This document shows positions 38,997-48,649 of a DNA stretch of 64,000 bases, in pieces. The translations under genes were made by a program, and so were the position numbers. Each line of letters opens with the position of its first letter. The stretch's first letter is position 1. The notes beneath the pieces were generated by a model. That model saw nothing but the letters and a program-made list of their open reading frames with translations. It was not told the origin of the DNA and did not search any database. Source of the stretch: Domibacillus mangrovi (lineage in GTDB: Bacteria; Bacillota; Bacilli; Bacillales; Domibacillaceae); the NCBI RefSeq assembly GCF_001906925.1, contig NZ_MRWQ01000005.1, positions 124,001 through 188,000 on the forward strand, given 5' to 3'.

Positions 38997-41029
38997 TCAA
39001 TTGTCACCACCCCTGTACTCTGGACTTCTACACTCGGTTCAAGCTCATTATAAGATAAAACAGGTATTTGCGGAAAATATCGCTCTAGCAGCTGACGCAC
39101 ATACATGCGGACTGCCGGTGAACAAAGAATAACTGGTGACTGTTGCATAAATGATGCCTGTTCTACTTGCTGAGCTGTCGCTTCTAAAATACGCTGTGAG
39201 TCATTCGGATCGATTGATAAGTAATTCCCATGTTCTGTCTGCTGTACACCATCTGCAATTAACTTTTCAATTTGGCCTGATAATGTAATAACATTTAGCG
39301 AGCCTGTGTCACCTGCAAATTGCACCGTAATTTGACGAGCAAGAGCCTGGCGTACATATTCTGTTAATAAATCTATGTCTGATGTCATTTTGCCAAAGTC
39401 AGCAAGCGTTTCAAAAATAATCGGTAAATTACGGATTGATAAATTTTCTTTCAATAATTTTGCCAGCACTTTTTGTACGTCACCGACCGAGAGTGGGTTC
39501 GGTGTAACTTCATCAACTAAAATAGGATACGATTCTTTCAGATGGTCGATCAATTGCTGTGTTTCCTGACGGCCGAGCAATTCGTGTGCATATTTTTTAA
39601 TGATTTCTGTTAAATGAGTTGATACAACACTCGGAGGGTCAACAACGGTATAACCGAAAATTTCCGCTTGTTCTTTTGCATCTTCTGTAATCCATTTTGC
39701 AGGAAGTCCAAAAGATGGTTCAATCGTATCAATTCCTTCAACCATATCGTCTTCTTCACCTGGGCTCATCGCTAAATAATGGTCTAACAGCAATTCGCCT
39801 TCCGCTACTTCACTTCCCTTTATTTTCATCCGATATTCATTTGGCTGCAACTGAATATTATCGCGAATGCGAACGACCGGTATAACAAGACCAAGTTCTA
39901 ATGCTAGCTGCCGTCGGATCATGACGATACGATCAAGCAGGTCACCACCTTGATTCGTATCCGCGAGTGGAATAAGTCCGTAACCAAATTCAAATTCAAT
40001 TGGATCAATGGTCAATAAATTCACGACAGACTCCGGACTTTTCAATTCATCTGTTTCCATCTCTTCTTCTGAAGGCACTGGGTCATCAAATTCTTTGTTT
40101 GGTAATCGGGAAGTCATATAGCCGATTAGCGCAAGTCCTATTGCTATCGGGATCGTTAAAATATCGTTAATCGGTGTTGCAAGCCCCAATAAAAAGATCG
40201 TGCCTGCTGCAATATAGAGCATCGATGGGTAACGAAGAAGCTGAGTGTTTATATCTCCACTGAGGTTGCCTGTCGATGAAGCACGTGTCACAACGATCGC
40301 AGTTGCTGTTGAAATGAGAAGCGCCGGAATTTGTGAGACGATACCGTCGCCAACTGTTAAAAGGGAGTAACGTGCTGCGGATTCTCCAAAAGACAATTCT
40401 TGTTGCATGACGCCGATCACAATCCCAACAATCAAGTTAATAATAACCATAATAATTCCGGCAATCGCGTCCCCTTTAACAAATTTCGTCGCACCGTCCA
40501 TTGCTCCATAAAAATCTGCTTCACCGCTCACTTTTTCGCGCCGTTCACGCGCCTGAACTTCTGAAATCATACCAGCGTTTAAATCAGCATCAATACTCAT
40601 CTGCTTACCAGGCATCGCATCGAGTGTAAACCGGGCCGCCACTTCTGATACACGTTCAGCACCCTTAGTAATAACAATAAACTGAATAATAACGAGTATG
40701 AGGAAGACAACCATCCCAACTATAATATTTCCGCCGACGACGAATGTCCCGAATGTCTCGACAACGCCTCCTGCCTCCCCGTTACTTAAAATGGAACGCG
40801 TTGTCGACACATTGAGACCAAGACGGAATAATGTCAACAGCAAAAGCAACGAAGGAAACACAGAAAATTCAAGCGCTTCTTTCATATTCATCGAGATGAG
40901 CAAAACGAGCAGCGCAAGAGAGATATTGATAATAATAAGTATACTTAATAGCCATGTAGGCAGCGGCACGATAAGCATGGCTACAATTAAAATGACTCCG
41001 AATAAAACAGAGAGGTCTCTCGCTTTCAT
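38993..41029 (-). CDS. flhA: Flagellar export gate protein FlhA
   Basis: FlhA is the ion-conducting export-gate subunit with a large cytoplasmic ring. The 678-residue protein has about eight N-terminal membrane helices (LSVLFGVILIVAMLIVPLPT is the first). The FHIPEP loop includes ARFTLDAMPGKQMSIDADLN, and a soluble domain follows. I chose the ATG at 41029 after GGGAGAG; the longer reading to 41179 runs back into flhB. Confidence 0.96.
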   Translation of the reverse strand: MKARDLSVLFGVILIVAMLIVPLPTWLLSILIIINISLALLVLLISMNMKEALEFSVFPSLLLLLTLFRLGLNVSTTRSILSNGEAGGVVETFGTFVVGGNIIVGMVVFLILVIIQFIVITKGAERVSEVAARFTLDAMPGKQMSIDADLNAGMISEVQARERREKVSGEADFYGAMDGATKFVKGDAIAGIIMVIINLIVGIVIGVMQQELSFGESAARYSLLTVGDGIVSQIPALLISTATAIVVTRASSTGNLSGDINTQLLRYPSMLYIAAGTIFLLGLATPINDILTIPIAIGLALIGYMTSRLPNKEFDDPVPSEEEMETDELKSPESVVNLLTIDPIEFEFGYGLIPLADTNQGGDLLDRIVMIRRQLALELGLVIPVVRIRDNIQLQPNEYRMKIKGSEVAEGELLLDHYLAMSPGEEDDMVEGIDTIEPSFGLPAKWITEDAKEQAEIFGYTVVDPPSVVSTHLTEIIKKYAHELLGRQETQQLIDHLKESYPILVDEVTPNPLSVGDVQKVLAKLLKENLSIRNLPIIFETLADFGKMTSDIDLLTEYVRQALARQITVQFAGDTGSLNVITLSGQIEKLIADGVQQTEHGNYLSIDPNDSQRILEATAQQVEQASFMQQSPVILCSPAVRMYVRQLLERYFPQIPVLSYNELEPSVEVQSTGVVTIE

Positions 41030-41051
41030 TTTTTTCTCTCCCAACAAAAAA

Positions 41052-42131
41052 TTACACTTTATTTTTAATACGATAAACGTAAGCAAATATTTCTGCGATC
41101 GCTTTAAAAAATTCTTCCGGCACCGTATCCCCGATCTCCGTTTGATCGTGAAGCGCGCGAGCGAGCGGCCTATTTTCAATCAGTGCCACGTCATTTTCTC
41201 CCGCAATCAGTTTGATTTTTTGCGCAATGAAGTCTGTTCCTTTCGCAACGACATACGGTGCATCAAGTTTCGAATCATCATATTTTAACGCAATTGCATA
41301 ATGCGTTGGATTCGTGATCACAACATCTGCATCCGGCACTTCCTGCATCATACGGCGCATGGCCATTTCACGCTGCGTCTGGCGTATGCGTGATTTAATG
41401 AGCGGGTCTCCTTCTATGTTTTTATGCTCATCTTTAATATCCTGTTTGGACATACGTATACTTTTTTCAAAATCAAACTTTTGATATAAGTAATCCAGCA
41501 CGCCGAGTACAAGCAATGCTGCTGCTGCGACAAGTCCCATCTGCACGGTTAATGTCCCAACGAGCGGAAGTGTATCTTCAATCGGCTTCAACGCAAGTTT
41601 CAATACATCTTCTTTATTGTTCCATAGAATAATAAAGGCCGCAGTTCCCACAAACCCAATTTTCAATATGGACTTTAACAGTTCCACAATGGCCCGCATA
41701 GAAAAAATTCGTTTAAACCCTTTAATCGGATCTAATTTTTCAAGTTTCGGTTTAATCGGTTCACCGGTTACAAGCCAGCCGACCTGTGCATAGTTGGCCA
41801 GTACTCCCGCAAGAACCGCCGCACCCATAAAAGGACCTAGTATCCATGCGCACTGCTCCATAATTTCAAACACAATCGTCTTTAAATTCGCTTCAGTAAC
41901 AGACATAAGCATGTAATATTCAACAGAGTGCTGAAACATCTGATAAATATTTCGGCCTATCGACGCCCCAAAAACCGATAAAAACCCAAATAATACGAGC
42001 AGGCTGACCGCTGTATTTAAATCCTGGCTTTTCGTTACCTGTCCTTTTTTACGGGAGTCCTGTTTCTTCTTCGGTGTCGCTTTTTCCGTTTTTTCTCCCG
42101 CGAAAAATTGCAGATTCAGTTTCAACAGCAT
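41052..42131 (-). CDS. flhB: Flagellar export switch protein FlhB
   Basis: FlhB switches export from hook to filament substrates by self-cleavage. The 359-residue protein has LQFFAGEKTEKATPKKKQDS at the start, four membrane helices and the autocleavage motif NPTH in VVITNPTHYAIALKY. The ATG at 42131 follows GGAGG, and matches the family start. Confidence 0.96.
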   Translation of the reverse strand: MLLKLNLQFFAGEKTEKATPKKKQDSRKKGQVTKSQDLNTAVSLLVLFGFLSVFGASIGRNIYQMFQHSVEYYMLMSVTEANLKTIVFEIMEQCAWILGPFMGAAVLAGVLANYAQVGWLVTGEPIKPKLEKLDPIKGFKRIFSMRAIVELLKSILKIGFVGTAAFIILWNNKEDVLKLALKPIEDTLPLVGTLTVQMGLVAAAALLVLGVLDYLYQKFDFEKSIRMSKQDIKDEHKNIEGDPLIKSRIRQTQREMAMRRMMQEVPDADVVITNPTHYAIALKYDDSKLDAPYVVAKGTDFIAQKIKLIAGENDVALIENRPLARALHDQTEIGDTVPEEFFKAIAEIFAYVYRIKNKV

Positions 42132-42135
42132 CGTG

Positions 42136-42912
42136 CTATCCGCCTCCAAAAATCGTCATTAAATCACGCATTGTCTGTAGCATAATTCCAAACAAGTCGC
42201 GTACTAATGTAAAAATAACACCGAGGACAATAAAAACAACAATAAAAGCAACACCAATTTTAAGCGGAAACCCAACAACGAAAATATTGAGCTGGGGGAC
42301 CGTCCGGGCGACGATACCAAGCATAACATCGGTCAAAAACAATACGGCAACAACAGGCATTGACATTTGAAACGCTATGATAAAAACAGCATTAAATGTC
42401 CTGGCCATATAATAAGCTGCTTCTCCATTCCCAAAGGGCAAGTACATTTGATCGATCGGAATAAATTCATAACTATAAAAAATTCCGTCTAATATAAGGT
42501 GATGGCCATTAAGCGCCAGTAACATGAGCAGTGAAAACATATATAAATATTGTCCCATTAACGGGCTCTGGGCTCCAGTCTGCGGGTCAATAACATTCGC
42601 GATAGCAAACCCCATCTGAAAATCGATAAATCCACCAGCAATTTGAATCGCAGACAGAATGATAAAGGCGGCTAACCCTATTAATAATCCAGTCATTGCT
42701 TCTTTCAAAATGAGCAATAAATATTCACCATTTATTTCAAGCGGACTCGCATCTATTGAATAATACATTGTCCATGAAAGCACAAGTGCAAAAGCGATCC
42801 GGTGCTGCGCCGGTATCGTACGATAGGAAAAGAGGGGCATCGTCACGAAAAATGCTGACACACGCACGAGAATAAGTAAAAATACGGAAAGATTAGGAGT
42901 TAATTCACCCAT
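42136..42912 (-). CDS. fliR: Flagellar export gate protein FliR
   Basis: FliR forms the FliPQR export channel. The 258 residues have about six hydrophobic segments (VFLLILVRVSAFFVTMPLFS, LIGLAAFIILSAIQIAGGFI and others). It lies between fliQ and flhB, whose start codon is four bases after the fliR stop. Confidence 0.94.
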   Translation of the reverse strand: MGELTPNLSVFLLILVRVSAFFVTMPLFSYRTIPAQHRIAFALVLSWTMYYSIDASPLEINGEYLLLILKEAMTGLLIGLAAFIILSAIQIAGGFIDFQMGFAIANVIDPQTGAQSPLMGQYLYMFSLLMLLALNGHHLILDGIFYSYEFIPIDQMYLPFGNGEAAYYMARTFNAVFIIAFQMSMPVVAVLFLTDVMLGIVARTVPQLNIFVVGFPLKIGVAFIVVFIVLGVIFTLVRDLFGIMLQTMRDLMTIFGGG

Positions 42913-42918
42913 CTGCCA

Positions 42919-43188
42919 TTACCCAACAAACCTCGTTAAATTTGTGAAAATGTCCATTGTATATGTCACAATGCGCGATAGCATCCATGGTCCAAAAAAA
43001 ATCATCCCAACAAGAACAGCCACAATTTTCGGAACGAATGCCAATGTCTGTTCTTGGATTTGCGTTGTTGCTTGAAAAATACTAACTGCAAGACCGATCC
43101 CGAGCGCAAGCAAAAGGAGTGGTGCGCAAACGATAATTGTTGTATAAACCCCTTTTTCAGCAAGGGAAAGAACCATCTCTGTATTCAT
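42919..43188 (-). CDS. fliQ: Flagellar export gate protein FliQ
   Basis: An 89-residue two-helix membrane protein of the FliPQR gate, with TTIIVCAPLLLLALGIGLAVSIFQATTQIQEQTLAFVPKI containing the conserved TQIQEQTL. Order and length are as expected. Confidence 0.95.
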   Translation of the reverse strand: MNTEMVLSLAEKGVYTTIIVCAPLLLLALGIGLAVSIFQATTQIQEQTLAFVPKIVAVLVGMIFFGPWMLSRIVTYTMDIFTNLTRFVG

Positions 43189-43200
43189 TTTTTCACCTAC

Positions 43201-43866
43201 CTAAAAGCTTTGCAGCAGCGACTCAATGACGAGATACCAGCCGTCGATCAGTACGAACAATAAAATTTTAAATGGCAACGAAATCATTACTGGCGGGAGC
43301 ATCATCATCCCCATTGACATGAGGACACTTGCAACAATCATATCAATGACGAGAAACGGAATGAACACCATAAACCCAATCTGAAAAGCCGTTTTAATTT
43401 CACTTAATGCAAATGCTGGTACAAGCGTGGTAAGTGGAATATCCTCAATCGATTCCGGCTGTTCCGCCTGCGTGTAATTCAAAAATAATTCTAAATCCTT
43501 TTGCCGCGTATGAACGCTCATAAATTCCTTAAATGGACCGCTCGCCAATGTATAAGCTTCTTCAAGATTAATTTCTTCGTTAAAAAGAGGCGTCAATGCC
43601 TCATCATTTACTTCCTGCAAAACAGGCGACATAATAAAAAAGGTCAAAAAGAGCGCGAGACCGAGAAGCACTTGTGTCGGCGGCATTTGCTGCGTTGCAA
43701 GCGCCGTTCTTACAAACGACAGCACGATAATAATACGCGTAAAACAGGTCATTAAAATTAAGATACTCGGCGCCACCGACAAAACAGTCAGCATTAATAG
43801 CAATTTAACAGACGTAGACACACTTTCAGGTGAGCTTGAATTAAAAAATCCCATGAATTCATTCAT
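43201..43866 (-). CDS. fliP: Flagellar export gate protein FliP
   Basis: FliP is the main subunit of the FliPQR channel. The 221-residue protein has a first hydrophobic helix, the motif LMTCFTRIIIVLSFVRTAL and VPAFALSEIKTAFQIGFMVF. Four membrane segments are visible. I chose the ATG at 43866, after GGGGAG, giving MNEFMGFF, rather than 43884 inside fliO. Confidence 0.95.
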   Translation of the reverse strand: MNEFMGFFNSSSPESVSTSVKLLLMLTVLSVAPSILILMTCFTRIIIVLSFVRTALATQQMPPTQVLLGLALFLTFFIMSPVLQEVNDEALTPLFNEEINLEEAYTLASGPFKEFMSVHTRQKDLELFLNYTQAEQPESIEDIPLTTLVPAFALSEIKTAFQIGFMVFIPFLVIDMIVASVLMSMGMMMLPPVMISLPFKILLFVLIDGWYLVIESLLQSF

Positions 43867-44527
43867 CTTTATTCTGCTCCCCATCTGTTATATCTTGAAT
43901 AGCTTGTCTGCGGCTTTTTTTCAGATCAGCCATTTTCCACTCTAATTCCTGTTTAAAATCAGATGATCCAGACGTTTGTTTCTTTCGTTCCACTTGTGTC
44001 TTTATTCGATTAAGGATATCAGAAGGATGCACCATCATGTCCAATTGCTCTTCGTAGCGGGTAAGCAGCTCATTTCGTTCTTCCTCATCCTCAATCTCTT
44101 TTAACAAGGCCACATTTTCACCGACACCAAGAATAAGCACACGACCGCCCACTTTAACAACCTGCACGGATCGACTCCCCCCGAGCGCGGTACCGCCGAG
44201 ATGACGAACAGTATGATTTTCTTGATACGTGCGGCTTTTTTTATTAATAAAACGCAATAAAAAATAAAGAAGCGCTACAACGAAAACAAGCGCCGTGATC
44301 ATTCGGACGACATCTAAAAATCCTATTCCAACTGGTTCACTTGTAATTTGTGAATTCGCTTCTGTTTTCCTATTGTCTGCTGGTTCTTCTTCTGCACATA
44401 AGTCGTGATTTTCAATACATTCTTTCACATTCGAATTAAATGGCTCTGCCGAGGCAATCAATTGATTGCCAGAGAACAGAGCCATTGCGAATAAAATGGG
44501 CATTATCCATTTTAAAAATAAGTTCAC
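43859..44527 (-). CDS. fliZ: Flagellar assembly protein FliO (FliZ)
   Basis: FliO-type protein (named FliZ in B. subtilis), which stabilises FliP during gate assembly. The 222 residues have an N-terminal signal-like helix and a second hydrophobic segment (VVRMITALVFVVALLYFLLRF). A FliO-family block LGGTALGGSRSVQVVKVGGR follows, then a charged coiled-coil tail. The start is GTG at 44527 after AAAGGTG; its end overlaps fliP. Confidence 0.88.
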   Translation of the reverse strand: MNLFLKWIMPILFAMALFSGNQLIASAEPFNSNVKECIENHDLCAEEEPADNRKTEANSQITSEPVGIGFLDVVRMITALVFVVALLYFLLRFINKKSRTYQENHTVRHLGGTALGGSRSVQVVKVGGRVLILGVGENVALLKEIEDEEERNELLTRYEEQLDMMVHPSDILNRIKTQVERKKQTSGSSDFKQELEWKMADLKKSRRQAIQDITDGEQNKDE

Positions 44528-44539
44528 ATGATCACACCT

Positions 44540-44905
44540 TTATGAAGATAACACTTTAGAAATGGCTTCAATCACACGATCCGCCTGGAATGGCTTTACA
44601 ATAAAGTCTTTTGCACCGGCTTGAATCGCATCAATGACCATCGCCTGCTGACCCATTGCCGAACACATAATCACTTTTGCTGCAGCATCTACTGCTTTAA
44701 TTTCCTTTAATGCAGCAATTCCATCTTTTTCGGGCATTGTGATATCCATTGTGACAAGATCTGGTTTTAGTTCAACATATTTTTCTACCGCCTGTGCACC
44801 ATTTTCTGCTTCACCAACTACTTCAAAGCCATTCTTCGTTAAAATATCTTTAATCATCATGCGCATAAACGCTGCATCATCTACAACTAAAATTCTACTA
44901 GCCAT
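44540..44905 (-). CDS. cheY: Chemotaxis response regulator CheY
   Basis: CheY-P binds the switch and in Bacillus favours counter-clockwise rotation. The 121-residue receiver has Asp9, Asp10 and the phosphorylation site Asp54 (LVTMDITMPEKDG), then CSAMG and FIVKPF. It lies between fliY and fliO within the fla operon, as in B. subtilis. Confidence 0.97.
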   Translation of the reverse strand: MASRILVVDDAAFMRMMIKDILTKNGFEVVGEAENGAQAVEKYVELKPDLVTMDITMPEKDGIAALKEIKAVDAAAKVIMCSAMGQQAMVIDAIQAGAKDFIVKPFQADRVIEAISKVLSS

Positions 44906-44929
44906 TGTTCCTGTCCCCCTGTAAAAAGA

Positions 44930-46111
44930 TTAATTTAAATTTTTCAATCGATCCGCTGGACTTGCAATATTTGTAATCCGCACACCGAAATTCTCTTCAA
45001 TAACGACAACTTCGCCTTTTGCCACTAACCGTTTATTAACCAGTACGTCTACCGGCTCACCTGCTAGCTTGTCCAATTCAATAATTGAGCCTGATGTCAA
45101 TTCCAGTATATCTTTGACAGATCGATTGGTTCGGCCCAGTTCAACGGTTACTTGCAACGGAATATCAAATAACATATTCAAATTGCGTGCTTCCTGTTCA
45201 CCGAGTTGCGGTGTGTCAAAGGACGAAAAGACGGCTGTTTCCACGTTGACCGGCTGCTGCTGTCCAATTGAAGAACCACCAATACGACGCGGTTCTTCTG
45301 ATTCCCGGACTGGCATTGACAGTGTCTGATGAACAGGTTGTGCAGCCGGCTCGGGAGTTGCTCTTGAAGCCTGTAACTGCGGCGGCTGAAGTAATGCCTC
45401 TTGTTCTTCTTGTGGAGGATCCATAAGTTCCATTACAAGCTGCTTTCCGAATTGCAGCGGAATAAGCTGCATAATATTCGAGTCAATTAAATTTCCAACC
45501 TTTAAACGGAATGAAATTTTGATTAAAAGTTCCTGTTTCGGAATGCTATTGCTTCCTTCTCCCTCATTCAAATTCAAAAGCGTAATAGATGGAGGTGAAA
45601 TATCTATTTTTTTATTAAAGATGGATGACATCGCTGTTGCCGCCGAACCCATCATTTGATTCATTGCTTCTTGAACCGCGCTCAATTGCAGTTCACCTAG
45701 CTCTTTGGCCACGTCTACACCGCTACCGCCCAACATTAAGTCGGCAATAATTGCTGCATCATCCTGATGAATGACAAGCAAATTCACACCTGTAAATCCT
45801 TCTGTATATTCTACTTCAATCGCCGCATAGGGATGAGGGAATTCATCTTTAAGTCGACTTTCTTCTATGACCGTAACCATCGGCGTTGTAATTTCTACTT
45901 TTTGGTTCAGTAATGTTGATAACGCTGTTGCTGAACTGCCGAATGAAATGTTGCCAATTTCACCAAGCGTATCTTGCTCGAAATGATCTAAGTATTCTTC
46001 TATACCGTCAATCGTACTTGTTTTTGGCTGCATGAGATCCTCTATTTCGTCGTTGCTTCCTTTTAACAATGCATCAATTTCATCCTGAGACAGCATATCA
46101 TTACTCATCAT
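44930..46111 (-). CDS. fliY: Flagellar switch protein FliY (FliN with CheC-like phosphatase)
   Basis: FliY is the Gram-positive switch subunit that also dephosphorylates CheY-P. The 393-residue protein starts with the CheY-binding peptide LSQDEIDALLKG. It continues with two CheC-type motifs (LGEIGNISFGSSATALS and AVQEAMNQMMGSAATAM), a Pro/Gln-rich linker and a C-terminal SpoA/FliN domain (NMLFDIPLQVTVELGRTNRS). It overlaps fliM by 11 bases. Confidence 0.96.
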   Translation of the reverse strand: MMSNDMLSQDEIDALLKGSNDEIEDLMQPKTSTIDGIEEYLDHFEQDTLGEIGNISFGSSATALSTLLNQKVEITTPMVTVIEESRLKDEFPHPYAAIEVEYTEGFTGVNLLVIHQDDAAIIADLMLGGSGVDVAKELGELQLSAVQEAMNQMMGSAATAMSSIFNKKIDISPPSITLLNLNEGEGSNSIPKQELLIKISFRLKVGNLIDSNIMQLIPLQFGKQLVMELMDPPQEEQEALLQPPQLQASRATPEPAAQPVHQTLSMPVRESEEPRRIGGSSIGQQQPVNVETAVFSSFDTPQLGEQEARNLNMLFDIPLQVTVELGRTNRSVKDILELTSGSIIELDKLAGEPVDVLVNKRLVAKGEVVVIEENFGVRITNIASPADRLKNLN

Positions 46112-47102
46112 CGTTGTCCCCTCCTTTCATGTAACCAAGTACTTGCACAGCAACTTTTCGGTTTACTCGACCTGGCTGTGCCGTAAATTTCGGAACACTT
46201 CCCACTTTTACTGTAAGTGGGGCATCAATTAATGTATTTAATTCAATAATATCGCCTTCTGCTAATAATAGAAATTCCTCAATCGTAATATCTGACTCGC
46301 CTAGTTCTGCAATAACTGGCAAATCCGCTTGTTGGATCCGCTTCTCCAAACTTTGAATGTCTTCCGGGCTGTGTTCTTTACTATCTGGATTTTGCATCCA
46401 GTATTGAACAGAAAGCTTCGGAATAATGGGTTCGAGTACGACGTGCGGGATACAAATATTAATCATACCGGTCGTGTCACCAATCGTCGTATTTAACGAT
46501 ATGACTACGACCGTTTCGTTCGGTGACACCATCTGTAAAAACTGAGGGTTCACTTCAAAATCTGTGGCGATTGGGTCAATCTCCACAATATTTGCCCATG
46601 CTTCACGATAATTTTCAAACGCATGGTCAAACATATTCGACATAATTCTCGTTTCGATTTCAGTTAAATTCTCAATTTTATTTACACTGACTCCGCGCCC
46701 CCCTAAAAGACGATCAAGCATCGAATAGGCAATATTTGGATTTACCTCCATTAAAATACGCCCTTCAAGCGGAGGGACTTCAAATACATTTAAAATCGTT
46801 CGATTAGGAATGGAACGAATAAACTCTTCATATGGAATCTGATCTGCAGATACAACTTCGACGTGGACGTACGTTCTAAGCTGTGCAGCAAAAAACGTTG
46901 TTAATATACGGGCAAAATTGTCATGCATTCTCGTTAAACTCCGAATTTGATCTTTCGAAAAGCGCAGTGCACGTTTAAAATCATACACTCTCACTTTCTT
47001 TTCTGCTTCTTCTTTTTTTAGTTCTTCTGCATCCATTTCACCCGTTGAAAGAGCGGAAAGAAGCGCATCAATCTCATTTTGAGATAAGATCTCTCCTGAC
47101 AA
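46101..47102 (-). CDS. fliM: Flagellar switch protein FliM
   Basis: FliM is the C-ring subunit that binds CheY-P. The 333-residue protein begins LSQNEIDALLSALSTGE, the CheY-binding peptide. A CheC-like middle domain contains LTRMHDNFARILTTF and MLDRLLGGRGVSVN, and a C-terminal SpoA domain ends with VNRKVAVQVLGY. The start is TTG at 47102 after GGAGGGG. Confidence 0.95.
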   Translation of the reverse strand: MSGEILSQNEIDALLSALSTGEMDAEELKKEEAEKKVRVYDFKRALRFSKDQIRSLTRMHDNFARILTTFFAAQLRTYVHVEVVSADQIPYEEFIRSIPNRTILNVFEVPPLEGRILMEVNPNIAYSMLDRLLGGRGVSVNKIENLTEIETRIMSNMFDHAFENYREAWANIVEIDPIATDFEVNPQFLQMVSPNETVVVISLNTTIGDTTGMINICIPHVVLEPIIPKLSVQYWMQNPDSKEHSPEDIQSLEKRIQQADLPVIAELGESDITIEEFLLLAEGDIIELNTLIDAPLTVKVGSVPKFTAQPGRVNRKVAVQVLGYMKGGDNDDE

Positions 47103-47118
47103 ATATGTCCCCTCCTAT

Positions 47119-47568
47119 TTATTGAATAATGTATGAGGTGATATAAACGGCTTCTACTTCTCCACCTTTCATAATACTATTCAGCTCGCTTTTAAGCATC
47201 TCGGTTAGTTTTTCTTTACCAGCCTCACCTTTTAAATCTTCTGCCGTCATTTCCGAAAGTTTTTTGATGATGATATTTTTCGCTTGGAAGTCACGTTTTG
47301 TCATTTCTTCCATTGCATCAACACTGTCGGTCTGTATTTTAAATGAAATACGAATAAAGTCATCTGATGCCAAATTCGTCGTCATTTCAGGCATATCGAC
47401 CGAAGCTGCAAGAACGTCATCAATGTTGAGCTCTTCTTCAACCGCATTGCCTTCAGATGATTTTAGTATCATGACAACTGCTATTGTCCCAGCGAGTAAG
47501 ATAACAGCCATCACGATCATCATAATCATCATCATTTTATTTTTCGATTCTTTTTTTTCATTCTCCAT
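47119..47568 (-). CDS. fliL: Flagellar basal body protein FliL
   Basis: FliL associates with stators at the basal body. The 149-residue protein has one N-terminal membrane helix (MMMIMMIVMAVILLAGTIAV) and a FliL domain with FIRISFKIQTD and a VEAVYITSYIIQ end. It overlaps swrD by 11 bases. Confidence 0.93.
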   Translation of the reverse strand: MENEKKESKNKMMMIMMIVMAVILLAGTIAVVMILKSSEGNAVEEELNIDDVLAASVDMPEMTTNLASDDFIRISFKIQTDSVDAMEEMTKRDFQAKNIIIKKLSEMTAEDLKGEAGKEKLTEMLKSELNSIMKGGEVEAVYITSYIIQ

Positions 47569-47779
47569 CTTCGTCCTCCTCTGCCTTTACTTTTCCGAGA
47601 AGCGCAATACGCATATAAAATGTTTCAACGTTTGCCGTCACTTCTTCATGCGATTCTCTCACAACATATTTTTTCCCATTTGTGAGCGTAATCGTCGTAT
47701 CTGGAAAACTTTCAACCGTTTCTATGTATATAGCATTGAGCGAAAACGTCTTGCCATTGAGTCGTGTCACAGTAATCAT
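47558..47779 (-). CDS. swrD: SwrD/FlbD family flagellar protein
   Basis: A 73-residue FlbD-family protein; in B. subtilis SwrD (YlzI) raises flagellar power and swarming. It reads MITVTRLNGKTFSLNAIYIE, then TTITLTNGKKYVVRES. The start matches homologues, but no Shine-Dalgarno lies within 20 nt of it. The nearest, AGGAGG, is 30 nt upstream with a hairpin between. It sits between flgE and fliL. Confidence 0.9.
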   Translation of the reverse strand: MITVTRLNGKTFSLNAIYIETVESFPDTTITLTNGKKYVVRESHEEVTANVETFYMRIALLGKVKAEEDEDGE

Positions 47780-47790
47780 ATATTATCAAG

Positions 47791-47818
47791 GCTGAGGTGC
47801 ACCCCAGCTCCTCCTCAC
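47791..47818 (-). promoter_or_regulatory. Distant Shine-Dalgarno plus hairpin before swrD
   Basis: AGGAGG (47810-47815) is followed on the minus strand by an 18-nt near-palindrome (47791-47808, core GGTGCACC), then 11 bases to the ATG. If the hairpin forms, the Shine-Dalgarno would be brought to about 12 bases from the start. Confidence 0.45.
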
Positions 47819-47835
47819 TTTACATGATCTAGTTA

Positions 47836-48624
47836 CTAACGTTTCATACTCATCAATTCCTGCAATATTTCATCCGACGTCGTAATAATACGTGTATTCG
47901 CTTGAAAACCACGCTGCGCAACAATCATCTCCGTGAACTCTTCTGAAAGATCGACGTTTGACATTTCTAGTGAACCTGGTGCTATTGTCCCTCTACCATC
48001 TGCACCTGGCAAACCAGTTTCAGGTGCTCCAGAGTTATCCGTTACTCCATATAAATTGGACCCTACTTTTCTCAGGCCTTCCGGATTCGGAAATTTAGCG
48101 ATTTCTATTTGCTGACTTGTATCTAATGTGCCTCCATCCATATAACTTATTGTTCCATCCGTACCAATGCTAAGACTCGTAGCGGTCGTTGGAATATTGA
48201 ATGTCTGTCCTGCTTCACCCATATAAAAACCATCCGAGTTAATAAGATCCCCGTTTTCATCCATGTAAAAATTACCTGCTCTTGTATAATACGTGTTTAC
48301 GCCATCATTTACTTGAAAAAAGCCATCACCACTGATCGCCAAATCTAGCGTACGACCCGTCGTTTGTGTAGAACCTTCTGTATGAATCGTATCAATGGCA
48401 GAAAGTTGAGCGCCTAAACCCACTTGCTTCGGGTTCACCCCTCCGCGTCCTCCGCCAGTTGGTCCATTGGCACCAGCAATTTGCTGTGATACTAAATCTT
48501 TAAAAACAGCACGACCTTTTTTAAATCCGTATGTGTTTACGTTTGCGATGTTGTTACCGATCACATCGAGTTTCGTTTGGAAGTTTTTCATTCCGCTAAT
48601 TCCAGAGTACATTGAGCGTAACAT
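47836..48624 (-). CDS. flgE: Flagellar hook protein FlgE
   Basis: The 262-residue rod/hook-family protein has the N-terminal motif LDVIGNNIANVNTYGFKKGR. A DGFFQVNDG-type segment is in the middle, and the C-terminal IVAQRGFQANTRIITTSDEIL is typical of axial proteins. Position after flgD and the hook-operon protein, and the B. subtilis-like short length, identify it as FlgE; the sequence alone also resembles FlgG. Confidence 0.92.
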   Translation of the reverse strand: MLRSMYSGISGMKNFQTKLDVIGNNIANVNTYGFKKGRAVFKDLVSQQIAGANGPTGGGRGGVNPKQVGLGAQLSAIDTIHTEGSTQTTGRTLDLAISGDGFFQVNDGVNTYYTRAGNFYMDENGDLINSDGFYMGEAGQTFNIPTTATSLSIGTDGTISYMDGGTLDTSQQIEIAKFPNPEGLRKVGSNLYGVTDNSGAPETGLPGADGRGTIAPGSLEMSNVDLSEEFTEMIVAQRGFQANTRIITTSDEILQELMSMKR

Positions 48625-48649
48625 AAATTTGTTTTCCCCTTTCGAATAT

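Noticed and set aside
41030-41179. 50-residue N-terminal extension of FlhA
   Set aside because: It overlaps flhB and has no similarity to FlhA; the ATG at 41029 has the ribosome site and the conserved start.
40698-41288. 196-codon plus-strand ORF
   Set aside because: It is antisense to flhA/flhB, has no recognisable family and no ribosome site; it reflects codon bias of the real genes.
47264-47827. 187-codon plus-strand ORF
   Set aside because: It is antisense to fliL/swrD and the flgE-swrD gap, with no domain or promoter support.
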